This document shows positions 1 through 7,245 of a stretch of DNA of 8,920 nt, one piece after another (the first letter of the stretch is position 1; every line of letters begins with the position of its first letter). The notes beneath the pieces are model-generated. The model was not told where the DNA came from and ran no database searches. It saw only the letters and a list, made by a program, of their open reading frames with translations. The translations under genes and the position numbers were made by a program. The DNA comes from Porticoccaceae bacterium (lineage in GTDB: Bacteria > Pseudomonadota > Gammaproteobacteria > Pseudomonadales > Porticoccaceae), in NCBI GenBank assembly GCA_003491845.1, contig DNBN01000041.1, positions 1 to 8,920 on the forward strand, written 5' to 3'.

Positions 1-429
1 AAAGTGTTCGTAGGTCATCCAAAGCTTTTTTGGATACATAAACGTCTTATAATAGAAACCCGGTGGCATAAGCCGACCAAAGACACCCACCAGACCCATG
101 ACGTCAATATTAACGCTTGGCCAGCCGTTGACACTTTTAGCGTCAAGACCTTCATAAAGCTCTACCTGAGTGACTTTTAAATTTGGCACCGTAGCACTGC
201 CAGAGCCTAGCTGAATAATACCATTTGGCTCCTCTGGTCCATGGCCAACAATGCCTCGAGGTCGAGCATATTTAAAACTTCGCCCAACAACATTAACGCC
301 ATTGGCCAGTAGCGCAGAGGCTAAGGTATCACCTAACAACCCTTGATATGGTTTACCATTGAAAGTGAAGTTAATCGGTTGATTTGGGTCAGTGCGGCCG
401 GAAACAACTAGGCGGTTCTTCTGTTTCAT
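1..429 (-). CDS. soxA: Sarcosine oxidase alpha subunit, N-terminal part (runs off the left edge)
   Basis: Reading down from 429, the frame stays open for 143 codons to the window edge, so only the N-terminal seventh or so of a roughly 1000-residue subunit is present. The alpha subunit of heterotetrameric sarcosine oxidase binds NAD+ and THF and helps turn sarcosine into glycine and 5,10-methylene-THF in the cytoplasm. The visible part is the family's N-terminal beta-grasp (Fer2-like) domain. Recognisable blocks are GDTLASALLANG, VVGRSFKYARPRGIVG, NGWPSVN and MPPGFYYKTFMYP. The fragment has no cysteine, so this ferredoxin-like fold carries no 2Fe-2S cluster, as is usual in SoxA. The ATG overlaps the soxD stop as ATGA (426-429), which implies translational coupling, and a GAGG Shine-Dalgarno lies about 7 nt upstream inside soxD. 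The identification is secure; the rest of the gene, and probably soxG, lie outside. Confidence 0.95.
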   Translation of the reverse strand, partial: MKQKNRLVVSGRTDPNQPINFTFNGKPYQGLLGDTLASALLANGVNVVGRSFKYARPRGIVGHGPEEPNGIIQLGSGSATVPNLKVTQVELYEGLDAKSVNGWPSVNIDVMGLVGVFGRLMPPGFYYKTFMYPKKLWMTYEHF

Positions 430-716
430 ACTCCAACCTCTGTTATCTGCGGCTTGGTACCTACAAGGTAGCTCTCTAAAATTTCATAGGTCAGCGTATT
501 TCTGGTGACATTAAAATAGCGTCGACACCCAGTGGCGTGGTACCACATTTCGTGATGAATTCCGCGTGGATTTTTACGAAAAAACAGGTAGTCGCCCCAC
601 TGTTCGTCACTTAGATTCTCTGGATCCAGCGGTCGTGCAATATGAGCCTCACCGCCATAACTAAACTCTTCTTCTTCACGAGACTCTAAACAATGTGGAC
701 AATAGATTAATAACAT
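426..716 (-). CDS. soxD: Sarcosine oxidase delta subunit
   Basis: This 96-residue protein is the small zinc-binding delta subunit of heterotetrameric sarcosine oxidase, a structural partner of the alpha and beta subunits. The family signature is clear: an N-terminal MLLIYCPHC, then YGGEAHIARP (about 20-29), a DEQWGDYLFFRKNP block (37-50) and WYHATGCRRYFN (58-69). Cys6, Cys9, His60 and Cys64 match the four zinc ligands known from characterised TSOX enzymes. Length is normal. It lies 30 bp downstream of soxB and overlaps soxA by 4 bp, giving the usual B-D-A order. The Shine-Dalgarno before the ATG at 716 is weak (AGAG), so its expression may depend on reading through from soxB. Confidence 0.95.
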   Translation of the reverse strand: MLLIYCPHCLESREEEEFSYGGEAHIARPLDPENLSDEQWGDYLFFRKNPRGIHHEMWYHATGCRRYFNVTRNTLTYEILESYLVGTKPQITEVGV

Positions 717-746
717 ATTTTTCTCTAAACCTATGACTAACTAAGA

Positions 747-1997
747 TTAGTGGGCAACACCAGCCGCACCATGCTCATCAATAAGCGCACCGCTGTTAAA
801 ACGATCGACGGTAAACGCTTTTGCCAGCGGATGGGGTCGATCATTGGCAACTGTGTCTGCGAAAACAAACCCTGAACCTGGGGTTGCTTTAAAGCCGCCG
901 GTACCCCAACCACAGTTAAAGTACAGACCCTCAACAGAGGTCTTGCTAATAATTGGGCAGGCATCAGGACAGGTGTCTACAACACCACCCCATTGACGAT
1001 TCATTTGCACCCGACTAAAAGCAGGGAATAGTTCACAAATTGCCTGAACTGTATGCTCGATCACATGAAATGACCCGCGCTGACCGTAGCCGTTATAGCT
1101 ATCTACCCCAGCGCCTATAACAAGATCACCTTTATCTGACTGACTCACATACCCGTGCACAGCATTAGACATAACCACCGTATCTAGACAGGGTTTTACA
1201 GGCTCAGAAACCAACGCCTGTAGGGGGCGAGACTCTACAGGTAAGCGAAGTCCTGCCATGGCTGCCACCACACCAGAATTGCCGGCAGTAACACAGGCAA
1301 CTTTTCGCGCACCAATAAAGCCGTGGGTAGTTTCTACACCAACCACTGCACCATCTTTTCGACGGATACCCGTTACCTCGGTTTGTTGGATCATATCCAC
1401 TCCCAAAGCGTCTGCGCCTCTTGCATAACCCCAGGCAACCGCATCATGACGAGCTGTCCCACCACGAGGCTGCCATGACGCACCTAATATGGGGTAGCGA
1501 CTATTTGGCGATGTATTAATTAGTGGAGCAATCTCTTTAATCCTTTGTGGTGAGACAACTTCTCCATCAATACCATTTAGACGATTAGCATTCACCCTAC
1601 GCTCGATGTCTCGCATGTCTTGTAGCGTGTGACCAAGATTAAGTACTCCTCGTTGGCTGAACATAACGTTATAGTTTAATTCTTGACTCAACCCTTCCCA
1701 CAGCTTCAATGACAATTCATAAAGCTGTGCAGCCTCATCCCATAGATAATTAGAGCGTATAATAGTAGTATTACGGGCGGTATTTCCGCCTCCCAAATAA
1801 CCTTTTTCAATCACCGCCACATTGGTAATACCATGCATCTTGGCCAGATAATAAGCGGTTGCCAAACCATGGCCACCACCGCCGATAATAATCACGTCGT
1901 ACTCTTTTTTGGGTACCGGTTTTCGCCATACTTTTTGCCATTTCTCATGGTAACTAAGTGCATTGGCAAAAAGACTAAAGCCTGAATATCGTTTCAT
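747..1997 (-). CDS. soxB: Sarcosine oxidase beta subunit
   Basis: This 416-residue FAD/FMN-dependent amine oxidase subunit oxidises the N-methyl group of sarcosine and reduces O2 to H2O2. The Rossmann motif GGGGHG is at 39-44, with Glu64 ending the second strand. The block [12 protein letters not shown] contains His184, the position expected to carry the covalently bound FMN in heterotetrameric enzymes. Lys370 in [14 protein letters not shown] corresponds to the O2-activating lysine of the family. I chose the ATG at 1997 because MKRYSGFSL is the conserved family N-terminus. The frame is open to an upstream ATG at 2030, but those 11 extra residues have no family counterpart. Neither start has a good Shine-Dalgarno. 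It is the first gene of the soxBDA operon and is divergent from the regulator at 2205. Monomeric sarcosine oxidase and dimethylglycine dehydrogenase are excluded by the adjacent soxD and soxA. Confidence 0.96.
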   Translation of the reverse strand: MKRYSGFSLFANALSYHEKWQKVWRKPVPKKEYDVIIIGGGGHGLATAYYLAKMHGITNVAVIEKGYLGGGNTARNTTIIRSNYLWDEAAQLYELSLKLWEGLSQELNYNVMFSQRGVLNLGHTLQDMRDIERRVNANRLNGIDGEVVSPQRIKEIAPLINTSPNSRYPILGASWQPRGGTARHDAVAWGYARGADALGVDMIQQTEVTGIRRKDGAVVGVETTHGFIGARKVACVTAGNSGVVAAMAGLRLPVESRPLQALVSEPVKPCLDTVVMSNAVHGYVSQSDKGDLVIGAGVDSYNGYGQRGSFHVIEHTVQAICELFPAFSRVQMNRQWGGVVDTCPDACPIISKTSVEGLYFNCGWGTGGFKATPGSGFVFADTVANDRPHPLAKAFTVDRFNSGALIDEHGAAGVAH

Positions 1998-2204
1998 TGA
2001 TATCACTACATTAAAAATTGGTTTGTACATCTATTGGACCAGTTTTATGGTCACAACAACTAGAACAAAAACGCCAACCAATGGCTTAAAAACGACACTT
2101 TGGACACCTAAATACAAAAATGGGGATGTTTGCGCATAAATGTCATTAAAATTCTGTATTATTAATTGCTCGTGTTGAACCAAAACGACATTAGGAGACG
2201 GTAG
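1998..2204. promoter_or_regulatory. Divergent promoter region between soxB and the plus-strand regulator
   Basis: This 207-bp AT-rich stretch separates two divergent genes and must hold both promoters. Toward soxB, the minus strand has TTGTGA (2056-2051, a fair -35) followed after 17 bp by TAGATG (2033-2028). The latter is a poor -10 and would suit an activator-dependent promoter; transcription would begin near 2021, which excludes the ATG at 2030 as soxB start. Toward the regulator, TATTAT at 2157-2162 is a possible -10 with no convincing -35. These hexamers are guesses made by eye. No coding sequence with a plausible start or family was seen here. Confidence 0.5.
2067..2097. promoter_or_regulatory. 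Putative AraC-type operator: 10-bp direct repeat, 21 bp apart
   Basis: AAAAACGCCA at 2067-2076 and AAAAACGACA at 2088-2097 match at 9 of 10 bases, in the same orientation, with starts exactly 21 bp (two helical turns) apart. Same-face direct half-sites with this spacing are typical of AraC-family activators, and both neighbouring regulators belong to that family. The pair lies about 10 bp upstream of the candidate soxB -35. A third copy, AAAACGACA, is at 2182-2190, just before the ribosome binding site of the plus-strand regulator. Which protein binds is unknown, and a chance match in an A-rich region is possible. Confidence 0.35.
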
Positions 2205-2207
2205 TTG
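2193..2207 (+). promoter_or_regulatory. Strong Shine-Dalgarno that fixes a TTG start
   Basis: AGGAG at 2193-2197 sits 7 nt before TTG at 2205-2207. No ATG or GTG in this frame has comparable support, so this site decides the start of the plus-strand regulator. A strong ribosome site paired with a weak start codon often keeps a regulator at a modest level. Confidence 0.75.
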
Positions 2208-3191
2208 ATAGATAATCCAACCACAAAAATAGCCTCCACCACACATCTATCCGTCGGTTTTGTGTTGATGCCTCAATTTACTCTTCTGCCTTTTTCAGCC
2301 TTTATAGATGCTTTGCGTTTAGCCGCAGATGAAGGCGATAAAAGCCGTCAAATCAACTGTCAGTGGACATTGATGGCGCCGAATTTGGACCCTATTTCTG
2401 CAAGTGCAGGGGTAACGATAAAACCGTGGGAAACCTATCGAAATCCAGCTGATTTTGATTACATTGTAGTAGTGGGTGGATTACTGGAAAACACACTTAC
2501 CGGCAGCCAGCATATTATTGATTACTTAACCCTAGCGGCTGACAATCATGTTCCTATTATCGGACTTTGCACAGGATCTTTTGCAATGGTTAGGGCTGGC
2601 TTAATGAATCATCGTCGCTGTTGCGTCAGCTGGTTTCACTACCAAGATTTGACCCTCAGATACGCCTCGGTCATCCCCGTTGCGAACCAGTTATTTGTCG
2701 ATGATGGTGACAGAATTACGTGCGCAGGTGGGGCTGTAGCCGCGGATCTTGCCGCGTATATTATTGAACGACATCTTGGGCAGAGCTGGGCGCGAAAAAG
2801 CTTGCGCATCCTTGTGATGGATCGTCCAAGACCCGCTGAAGCACGCCAACCTGAAGCTGACCCTCAGGTCACCAACCGCTGGGTGACTAGAGCCGTCTCT
2901 TTAATGGAACAAAATTTAAGCCGGCCACTTCATACTGATGAAATAGCCACCAAATTGGCCATTTCTAAACGGCAGTTGGAGCGCTTATTTATTCGAGAAA
3001 CAGGCACTACCCTGCAAAAATGTTATCGTCAAATACGCCTTCGTTATGGTCTGTGGCTGCTGCAAAATACCAACCGAATGATTACCGAGATAGGCCAAGA
3101 CTCAGGATTTTCTGACACTGCACATTTTTCTCGAGTATTCCGCCAGACATTTGGTAAAAAACCCACTGATATCCGTCGTCTAAAGCACTAA
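2205..3191 (+). CDS. GlxA-family transcriptional regulator (DJ-1/PfpI domain plus AraC-type HTH)
   Basis: This 328-residue regulator has an N-terminal DJ-1/PfpI (class I glutamine amidotransferase-like) domain at about 15-200 and two AraC-type helix-turn-helix motifs at about 228-326. The nucleophile-elbow motif GLCTGSF includes Cys122. The C-terminal block SKRQLERLFIRETG...GFSDTAHFSRVFRQTFGKKP is classic AraC. The start is a TTG at 2205 with an excellent Shine-Dalgarno, AGGAG at 2193-2197, 7 nt away. The next in-frame ATG (codon 22) would remove the first beta strand of the PfpI fold. It is divergent from soxB, so it probably controls the sox operon and perhaps itself. Its ligand cannot be read from the sequence; sarcosine, dimethylglycine or betaine are reasonable guesses by context. 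It is less like GbdR than the other regulator in the window. Confidence 0.9.
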   Translation: MIDNPTTKIASTTHLSVGFVLMPQFTLLPFSAFIDALRLAADEGDKSRQINCQWTLMAPNLDPISASAGVTIKPWETYRNPADFDYIVVVGGLLENTLTGSQHIIDYLTLAADNHVPIIGLCTGSFAMVRAGLMNHRRCCVSWFHYQDLTLRYASVIPVANQLFVDDGDRITCAGGAVAADLAAYIIERHLGQSWARKSLRILVMDRPRPAEARQPEADPQVTNRWVTRAVSLMEQNLSRPLHTDEIATKLAISKRQLERLFIRETGTTLQKCYRQIRLRYGLWLLQNTNRMITEIGQDSGFSDTAHFSRVFRQTFGKKPTDIRRLKH

Positions 3192-4171
3192 CGTAAAACC
3201 CTTCGCTCAGCACTTGGCGGCTTTCCGTATAAGTCACTGTAGCACTTACTAAAATGGGGGGCAGTTGAGAATCCACAACTAATCGCTACATCAATCACCG
3301 GGATTGCCGTTTGAAGGAGTAACAAACGCGCCCGAGATAGGCGCAACTCTAAATAGTAACGAGAGGGGGCACAGTGTAAGTAACGATTAAATAACCGTTC
3401 TAACTGACGCCTTGAAATGCCGACATACTCTGAAACTTCATCTAAGGTTAGGGGTTCCTCAACATTAGACTCCATTAGAGTAACTGCATCCACAAGTCGA
3501 GGCTGGCTTGCGCCAATCAGATATTTTAGCGGCGCACGCTGGGCATCTTTTTCGGTACGAACACGATCACAGGTAAACTGTTCAGATATTTGCTGGACCA
3601 ATTGATGGCCATGGATACTCGCAATGAGGTTTAGCATTAGGTCAATAGAGCTTATACCTCCAGAGCAGGTATAACGATCGCGGTCAATAACAAAGAGGCT
3701 TGATGAAATTTCTAGTTTAGGAAACTCTTCACGCAGGCTCGCTAGATTTTCCCAGTGAATAGTACAGCGATAACCATCCAGTAAACCTGCCGCCGCAAGG
3801 GCATAGGTTCCTGTACAAACGCCCCCAATGGGTATCTTGCGTTTAGCTACCTTACGTAACCCATCTAGTAGTGACTTGTCGCAGTATTTTTTTACCGAGT
3901 AACCGCCACAAACCATGAGTATATTTGCCTCATGAGTCTGTTCAAGACTTGCATCTATACTCAATTCAAGACCGGCACTTGAAATCACCGATTGACCATC
4001 GATACTATGTAAACTCCACGTATACAGGGTCCGTTCAGTTAACCGATTAGCCATACGCAGCATACCCACCGCGTTTGAAAAGGTGCTGAGCGTATATTCT
4101 GGAATCATTAAAAAAGCGACATGCAGAGCAGTTTCAGATTCGGGCAAAACATCATAAATGGAATCGGACAT
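3188..4171 (-). CDS. GbdR-like GlxA-family transcriptional regulator
   Basis: This 327-residue protein has a DJ-1/PfpI sensor domain (about 15-200, elbow motif GVCTGTY with Cys119) and a C-terminal AraC-type DNA-binding domain (about 222-325). Blocks such as CTIHWENLASLREEFP, RDRYTCSGG, QRAPLKYLIGASQP and SRRQLERLFNRYL closely resemble Pseudomonas GbdR, which activates betaine, dimethylglycine and sarcosine catabolism in response to betaine and dimethylglycine. I set the start at the ATG at 4171. A TTG two codons upstream (4177) abuts the AAGGA Shine-Dalgarno (4178-4182), whereas the ATG stands at a proper 6-nt distance. The gene follows the activase on the same strand after 118 bp and could be the last gene of the C1 cluster or have its own promoter. 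Its 3' end overlaps the convergent regulator by 4 bp. The family is certain; the GbdR-equivalent role is a likely inference. Confidence 0.9.
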   Translation of the reverse strand: MSDSIYDVLPESETALHVAFLMIPEYTLSTFSNAVGMLRMANRLTERTLYTWSLHSIDGQSVISSAGLELSIDASLEQTHEANILMVCGGYSVKKYCDKSLLDGLRKVAKRKIPIGGVCTGTYALAAAGLLDGYRCTIHWENLASLREEFPKLEISSSLFVIDRDRYTCSGGISSIDLMLNLIASIHGHQLVQQISEQFTCDRVRTEKDAQRAPLKYLIGASQPRLVDAVTLMESNVEEPLTLDEVSEYVGISRRQLERLFNRYLHCAPSRYYLELRLSRARLLLLQTAIPVIDVAISCGFSTAPHFSKCYSDLYGKPPSAERRVLR

Positions 4172-4289
4172 TTTCAATCCTTCGCCGATCTTGGTATCGG
4201 CGTCAGTAGCCTAAAAAGACAACAATTGGCTCCTTGGTTAGAGCTCTTTTTCGAAGTATATGCCAAGAAATGAAAATCAAAAAGTTTTT
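4172..4289 (-). promoter_or_regulatory. Spacer and leader between the activase gene and the GbdR-like gene
   Basis: This 118-bp gap is the longest non-coding stretch in the right-hand cluster. On the minus strand it offers TATACT at 4260-4255 as a possible -10 but no good -35, a GAGCTC palindrome near 4241-4246, and a hairpin next to the regulator's ribosome site. No classical GC-stem plus U-run terminator follows the activase stop at 4290. The regulator may therefore be co-transcribed with the enzymes, with extra control in this leader. Confidence 0.35.
4183..4202 (-). repeat. Perfect 7-bp inverted repeat touching the Shine-Dalgarno of the GbdR-like gene
   Basis: CGCCGAT (4183-4189) and ATCGGCG (4196-4202) form a perfect inverted repeat around a 6-nt spacer. 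On the minus-strand mRNA it would fold into a GC-rich stem-loop whose 3' arm ends directly against the AAGGA ribosome site (4182-4178). It may be an RNA element limiting translation or a DNA operator for autoregulation. It is not a terminator, since no T-run follows. Confidence 0.55.
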
Positions 4290-6323
4290 TTAGCGCCGCC
4301 GGCGTCTCCGACCAGATATCTCAGGAATAACGGTTTTATTAACTGGCTTTTTAAGCACAGAAAATAGATTGGAAAAAGAATCAACTTTGTTAGGAAACGC
4401 CATTGCATCAACAAAATATTGTTGAAATTTAGGCTCCATCGCCGTCTCAATTTTTTCTATATTAGCAACCAAACCTTCAATAGTATGACGGGATTGTTGA
4501 TTTAATAAGGCAATTCTTGCACCTGTACCCGCCGCGTTACCGGCGGAAGAAACCTGATTTAAAGCACAATCGGGGATCAGCCCCAAGACCATAGCGTGTT
4601 GTACATTAATATGACTACCAAAGGCACCCGCGAGTCGAATACGATCTATCTGTTGTATTTCAAGTTTGTCCATTAGCAATTTTACACCGGCATATAAGGC
4701 CGCTTTAGCCAGCTGAATTTGGCGTATATCATTTTGAGTAATAACAATAGGCGTCTGATTACTGGCACATAGGCCGTCAGCAGCAGTCGGCTGATAGAGT
4801 ACATAGGAAAATGTTCGTCCATCGGCTATAACTCGAGGGGAGGAGGCAGCTAGGTCGCCGTCAACAACACCATCCTCAGTAATCACGCCAGTAAGATACA
4901 TTTCTGCCACTACCTCAATAATTCCTGAGCCACATACCCCGGTTACACCAAAACGAGAGGTTTGCTTATCAAAGCCAGGCTCATTGGACCATAACTCAGA
5001 ACCAATTACCTTAAAAGTTGCCTCTAGAGAATCAGGGTCAATACGCACACGCTCTATAGCGCCAGCAGCTGCACGCTGACCACAACTAATTTGAGCGCCT
5101 TCAAAAGCGGGGCCAGTGGGACTTGAGCATGCTAGCAAGCGATGTTTGTCACCAAGTACGATTTCAGCATTGGTACCCACATCTACCAAAAGGGTCATTT
5201 TTTCTTGTTGCCCAGGTTCCTCTGACAAGATCATCCCTGCGGTATCAGCACCGACATGCCCGGCAATACAGGGTAATATATACAGGCGTCCACCACGATT
5301 AATGTTCAGATCAAGATCACAAGCGCGAATCTCAATCGCCGCATCAGTAGTTAATGCAAAAGGTGCGCCGCCCAACTCTACCGGGTCTATTCCAAGCAGC
5401 AGGTGATGCATAATTGGGTTAGCCACAAGTGTGATCTCAACAATATGTTCAACCGCGACATTAACTTTTTTGGTGACCTCGACAAACAGACTATTTAGAG
5501 CCTCACGAATCGCCTTACTCATTTCAACCACCCCTTCGGGATGCATCATCACGTAAGAAACGCGACTCATAAGATCTTCCCCGAAGCGAATTTGTGGATT
5601 CATCAAGCTTGCACTGGCAACAACCTCTCCACTAGCCAGGTCACAGAGATGCACAGCCACAGTGGTAGAACCGACATCAACGGCGACACCATAGGCCTTA
5701 TCAAAAAACCCTGGCCAGAGGGCTATAATTGTTTGGTTTTTATGCACAGCCACAGTTAGTTTACGTCCAACTTTTTTTAATATGGGCTGTAATTGACTTA
5801 GCAATAAAGCATCACAGGTTAATGTGTTTAACCCCCACTGGGCAGCCAATGCTTCTAATAAATGCTGTAAATCGCCTTTGGGAACGGCCATATCAGGCTC
5901 TGGCACATCTACGTAATAAAGTTTAGTGGCAACATCAAGCTGAATATCTCTGTATTCAGCATCTTTTCGGACAATCTGACGATGCACCTGACTTTCCGCA
6001 GGAACATCAATGACGCAATCATCAAGGAGCAGAGTGTGACAACTTAGGCGACGACCCTCGGCCAAAGATTTTTTGCGCAGGCCATAACTCTTTTCGGTTT
6101 CGCTTATGGGCGATAAATGCGTGTTAGCAGAGGTGATTTGATGTTTGGGAAAACTACCCTCACTACAGGTTACTTGACAGCGTCCGCAGAGACCACGCCC
6201 ACCACAGACCGAATCAATATCGACACCAAGACTCCGCGCAGCATCAAGTAAAGGAGTGTTGACAGGAAAACTGCCACGCCTTCCAGAGGGAGTAAAGACA
6301 ACCTTTACCTGATTATCTATCAT
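4290..6323 (-). CDS. Corrinoid-protein reductive activase (2Fe-2S plus ASKHA/DUF4445 domains)
   Basis: This 677-residue protein belongs to the RACE type of activators, which use ATP to reduce inactive Co(II) corrinoid back to Co(I) on methyltransferase corrinoid proteins. The N-terminal ferredoxin domain has Cys40, Cys46, Cys49 (CGGRGLCGRC) and Cys95 (RRLSCHTLL), the C-x5-C-x2-C-xn-C pattern of a plant-type 2Fe-2S cluster. A linker follows to about 205. The ASKHA domain begins with VAVDVGSTTVAVHL (phosphate loop DVGSTT at 216-221). Further family blocks are LVANPIMHHLLLG (299-311), PCIAGHVGADTAG (351-363), LVDVGTNAEIVLG (379-391), SPTGPAFEGAQISCG (401-415), GVCGSGIIEV (462-471) and RLAGAFGSHI (563-572). 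It differs from archaeal RamA, which has C-terminal 4Fe-4S centres. It ends in an unusual run of six arginines (672-677). It lies 28 bp after the methyltransferase gene. The family assignment is firm; the exact corrinoid partner is unknown. Confidence 0.93.
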   Translation of the reverse strand: MIDNQVKVVFTPSGRRGSFPVNTPLLDAARSLGVDIDSVCGGRGLCGRCQVTCSEGSFPKHQITSANTHLSPISETEKSYGLRKKSLAEGRRLSCHTLLLDDCVIDVPAESQVHRQIVRKDAEYRDIQLDVATKLYYVDVPEPDMAVPKGDLQHLLEALAAQWGLNTLTCDALLLSQLQPILKKVGRKLTVAVHKNQTIIALWPGFFDKAYGVAVDVGSTTVAVHLCDLASGEVVASASLMNPQIRFGEDLMSRVSYVMMHPEGVVEMSKAIREALNSLFVEVTKKVNVAVEHIVEITLVANPIMHHLLLGIDPVELGGAPFALTTDAAIEIRACDLDLNINRGGRLYILPCIAGHVGADTAGMILSEEPGQQEKMTLLVDVGTNAEIVLGDKHRLLACSSPTGPAFEGAQISCGQRAAAGAIERVRIDPDSLEATFKVIGSELWSNEPGFDKQTSRFGVTGVCGSGIIEVVAEMYLTGVITEDGVVDGDLAASSPRVIADGRTFSYVLYQPTAADGLCASNQTPIVITQNDIRQIQLAKAALYAGVKLLMDKLEIQQIDRIRLAGAFGSHINVQHAMVLGLIPDCALNQVSSAGNAAGTGARIALLNQQSRHTIEGLVANIEKIETAMEPKFQQYFVDAMAFPNKVDSFSNLFSVLKKPVNKTVIPEISGRRRRRR

Positions 6324-6351
6324 CAGATCACTCGATCAGAAAATGACATTT

Positions 6352-7245
6352 TCATCGGGCACGACGACGTCCAGAACGACCACCACGGCCTGCATCTGCG
6401 CTGGGGTCACGATAAGCCTTGATCCAATTGGCGCAATTTGCATCCTTACCCATCATCACATCACCGCCACGCACCGCTTGCATGACCTCAGGGTGCAGCG
6501 GACTAGTAATTGCGGAGGTCATGCCAGCACCCATCGCCATAGTCAAAAAAGCACTATTGATGCCATTGCGATTGGGTAGCCCAAAGCTTACATTTGATGC
6601 ACCACAGGTGGTATTAACTTTAAGCTCCTCTCGCAGACGTCTGACCACATGCATCACCTGAAGTCCTGCAGTGTTAATCGCTCCAATAGGCATTACCAGC
6701 GGATCAACCACTACATCACTGTAATGAATACCATAATCAGCGGCTCGCTCAACAATTTTTTTGGCTACCAAAAAGCGCTCATCAGGATCTTCTGAAATAC
6801 CAGTTTCATCATTTGAAATAGCGACAACTGCGGCGCCATATTTTTTGACTAGCGGAAGTACCCGCTCAAGCACTTCATCTTCACCTGTTACCGAATTAAC
6901 GAGCGCCTTGCCCTGATAAACGGATAAACCAACTTCAAGGGCCTCGATGATGGAAGAATCTATACTGATAGGCACATCTGTAATTGACTGTACCAGTTGA
7001 ATCGTTTCACCCAGTATTCGCGGTTCATCCGCCAGAGGAATACCCGCATTAACATCAAGCATATGAGCCCCAGCTAGGACTTGGGCAAGCGCATCAGACT
7101 CAACTCTACTGTAGTCTCCAACTTTCATCTCCTCAGCAAGAATCTTTCGACCTGTGGGATTAATGCGCTCACCGATAATAACAAAGGGCTGATCAAAGCC
7201 AATATGAACCTCTTTTGTGGCAGAACTGATGGTCGTAATGGTCAT
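6352..7245 (-). CDS. Methyltetrahydrofolate:corrinoid methyltransferase (pterin-binding, MeTr/MtgA-like)
   Basis: This 297-residue TIM-barrel protein should transfer a methyl group between a corrinoid protein and tetrahydrofolate. The pterin-binding family blocks are present: VIIGERINPTGRK (22-34), MLDVNAG (62-68, with Asp64 and Asn66), ISIDSS (93-98), LVNSVTGE (115-122), and CGASNVSFGLPNR (214-226), the last being typical of MeTr rather than dihydropteroate synthase. In catabolism the reaction would run from methyl-corrinoid to THF, giving 5-methyl-THF for the reductase encoded next door. The C-terminus after about residue 285 is a Gly/Arg-rich tail ending RRRAR, outside the barrel. The ATG at 7245 has a GGGAT-type ribosome site about 6 nt upstream. 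Automated annotation may label it dihydropteroate synthase; the GASNVSFG block and the activase neighbour argue against that. MetH is excluded by size. Confidence 0.9.
   Translation of the reverse strand: MTITTISSATKEVHIGFDQPFVIIGERINPTGRKILAEEMKVGDYSRVESDALAQVLAGAHMLDVNAGIPLADEPRILGETIQLVQSITDVPISIDSSIIEALEVGLSVYQGKALVNSVTGEDEVLERVLPLVKKYGAAVVAISNDETGISEDPDERFLVAKKIVERAADYGIHYSDVVVDPLVMPIGAINTAGLQVMHVVRRLREELKVNTTCGASNVSFGLPNRNGINSAFLTMAMGAGMTSAITSPLHPEVMQAVRGGDVMMGKDANCANWIKAYRDPSADAGRGGRSGRRRAR

Noticed and set aside
737..964. Minus-strand open frame over the soxB 3' end
   Set aside because: It lies in another frame of conserved soxB sequence and shows no recognisable domain.
1998..2030. 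Longer soxB N-terminus from an ATG at 2030
   Set aside because: The 11 extra residues have no counterpart in the family, whose proteins begin at the MKRYS-like sequence, and the candidate transcription start would fall after this ATG.
2031..2246. Minus-strand open frame across the divergent promoter
   Set aside because: It covers the promoter region and the start of the plus-strand regulator, its composition looks random, and no family is recognisable.
4172..4177. TTG start two codons upstream for the GbdR-like gene
   Set aside because: The Shine-Dalgarno touches this TTG with no spacing, while the ATG at 4171 has a proper 6-nt gap.
4217..4231. Tiny leader peptide (TTG plus three codons) after an AAGGAG in the regulator leader
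   Set aside because: Four codons from a TTG with no codon bias or attenuator pairing is too little to support a gene.
4293..4304. GC-rich small palindrome at the activase stop as a terminator
   Set aside because: It is only four base pairs, is explained by the arginine codons, and lacks a following T-run.
5116..5406. Plus-strand open frame of 96 codons inside the activase gene
   Set aside because: It is antisense to conserved ASKHA motifs and has no ribosome site or family resemblance. The same holds for the other plus-strand frames between 5541 and 8154.
6352..7245. Folate-biosynthetic dihydropteroate synthase
   Set aside because: It shares the pterin-binding fold, but the GASNVSFGLPNR block and the corrinoid activase neighbour point to methyl-THF:corrinoid methyltransferase, and no folate genes are nearby.
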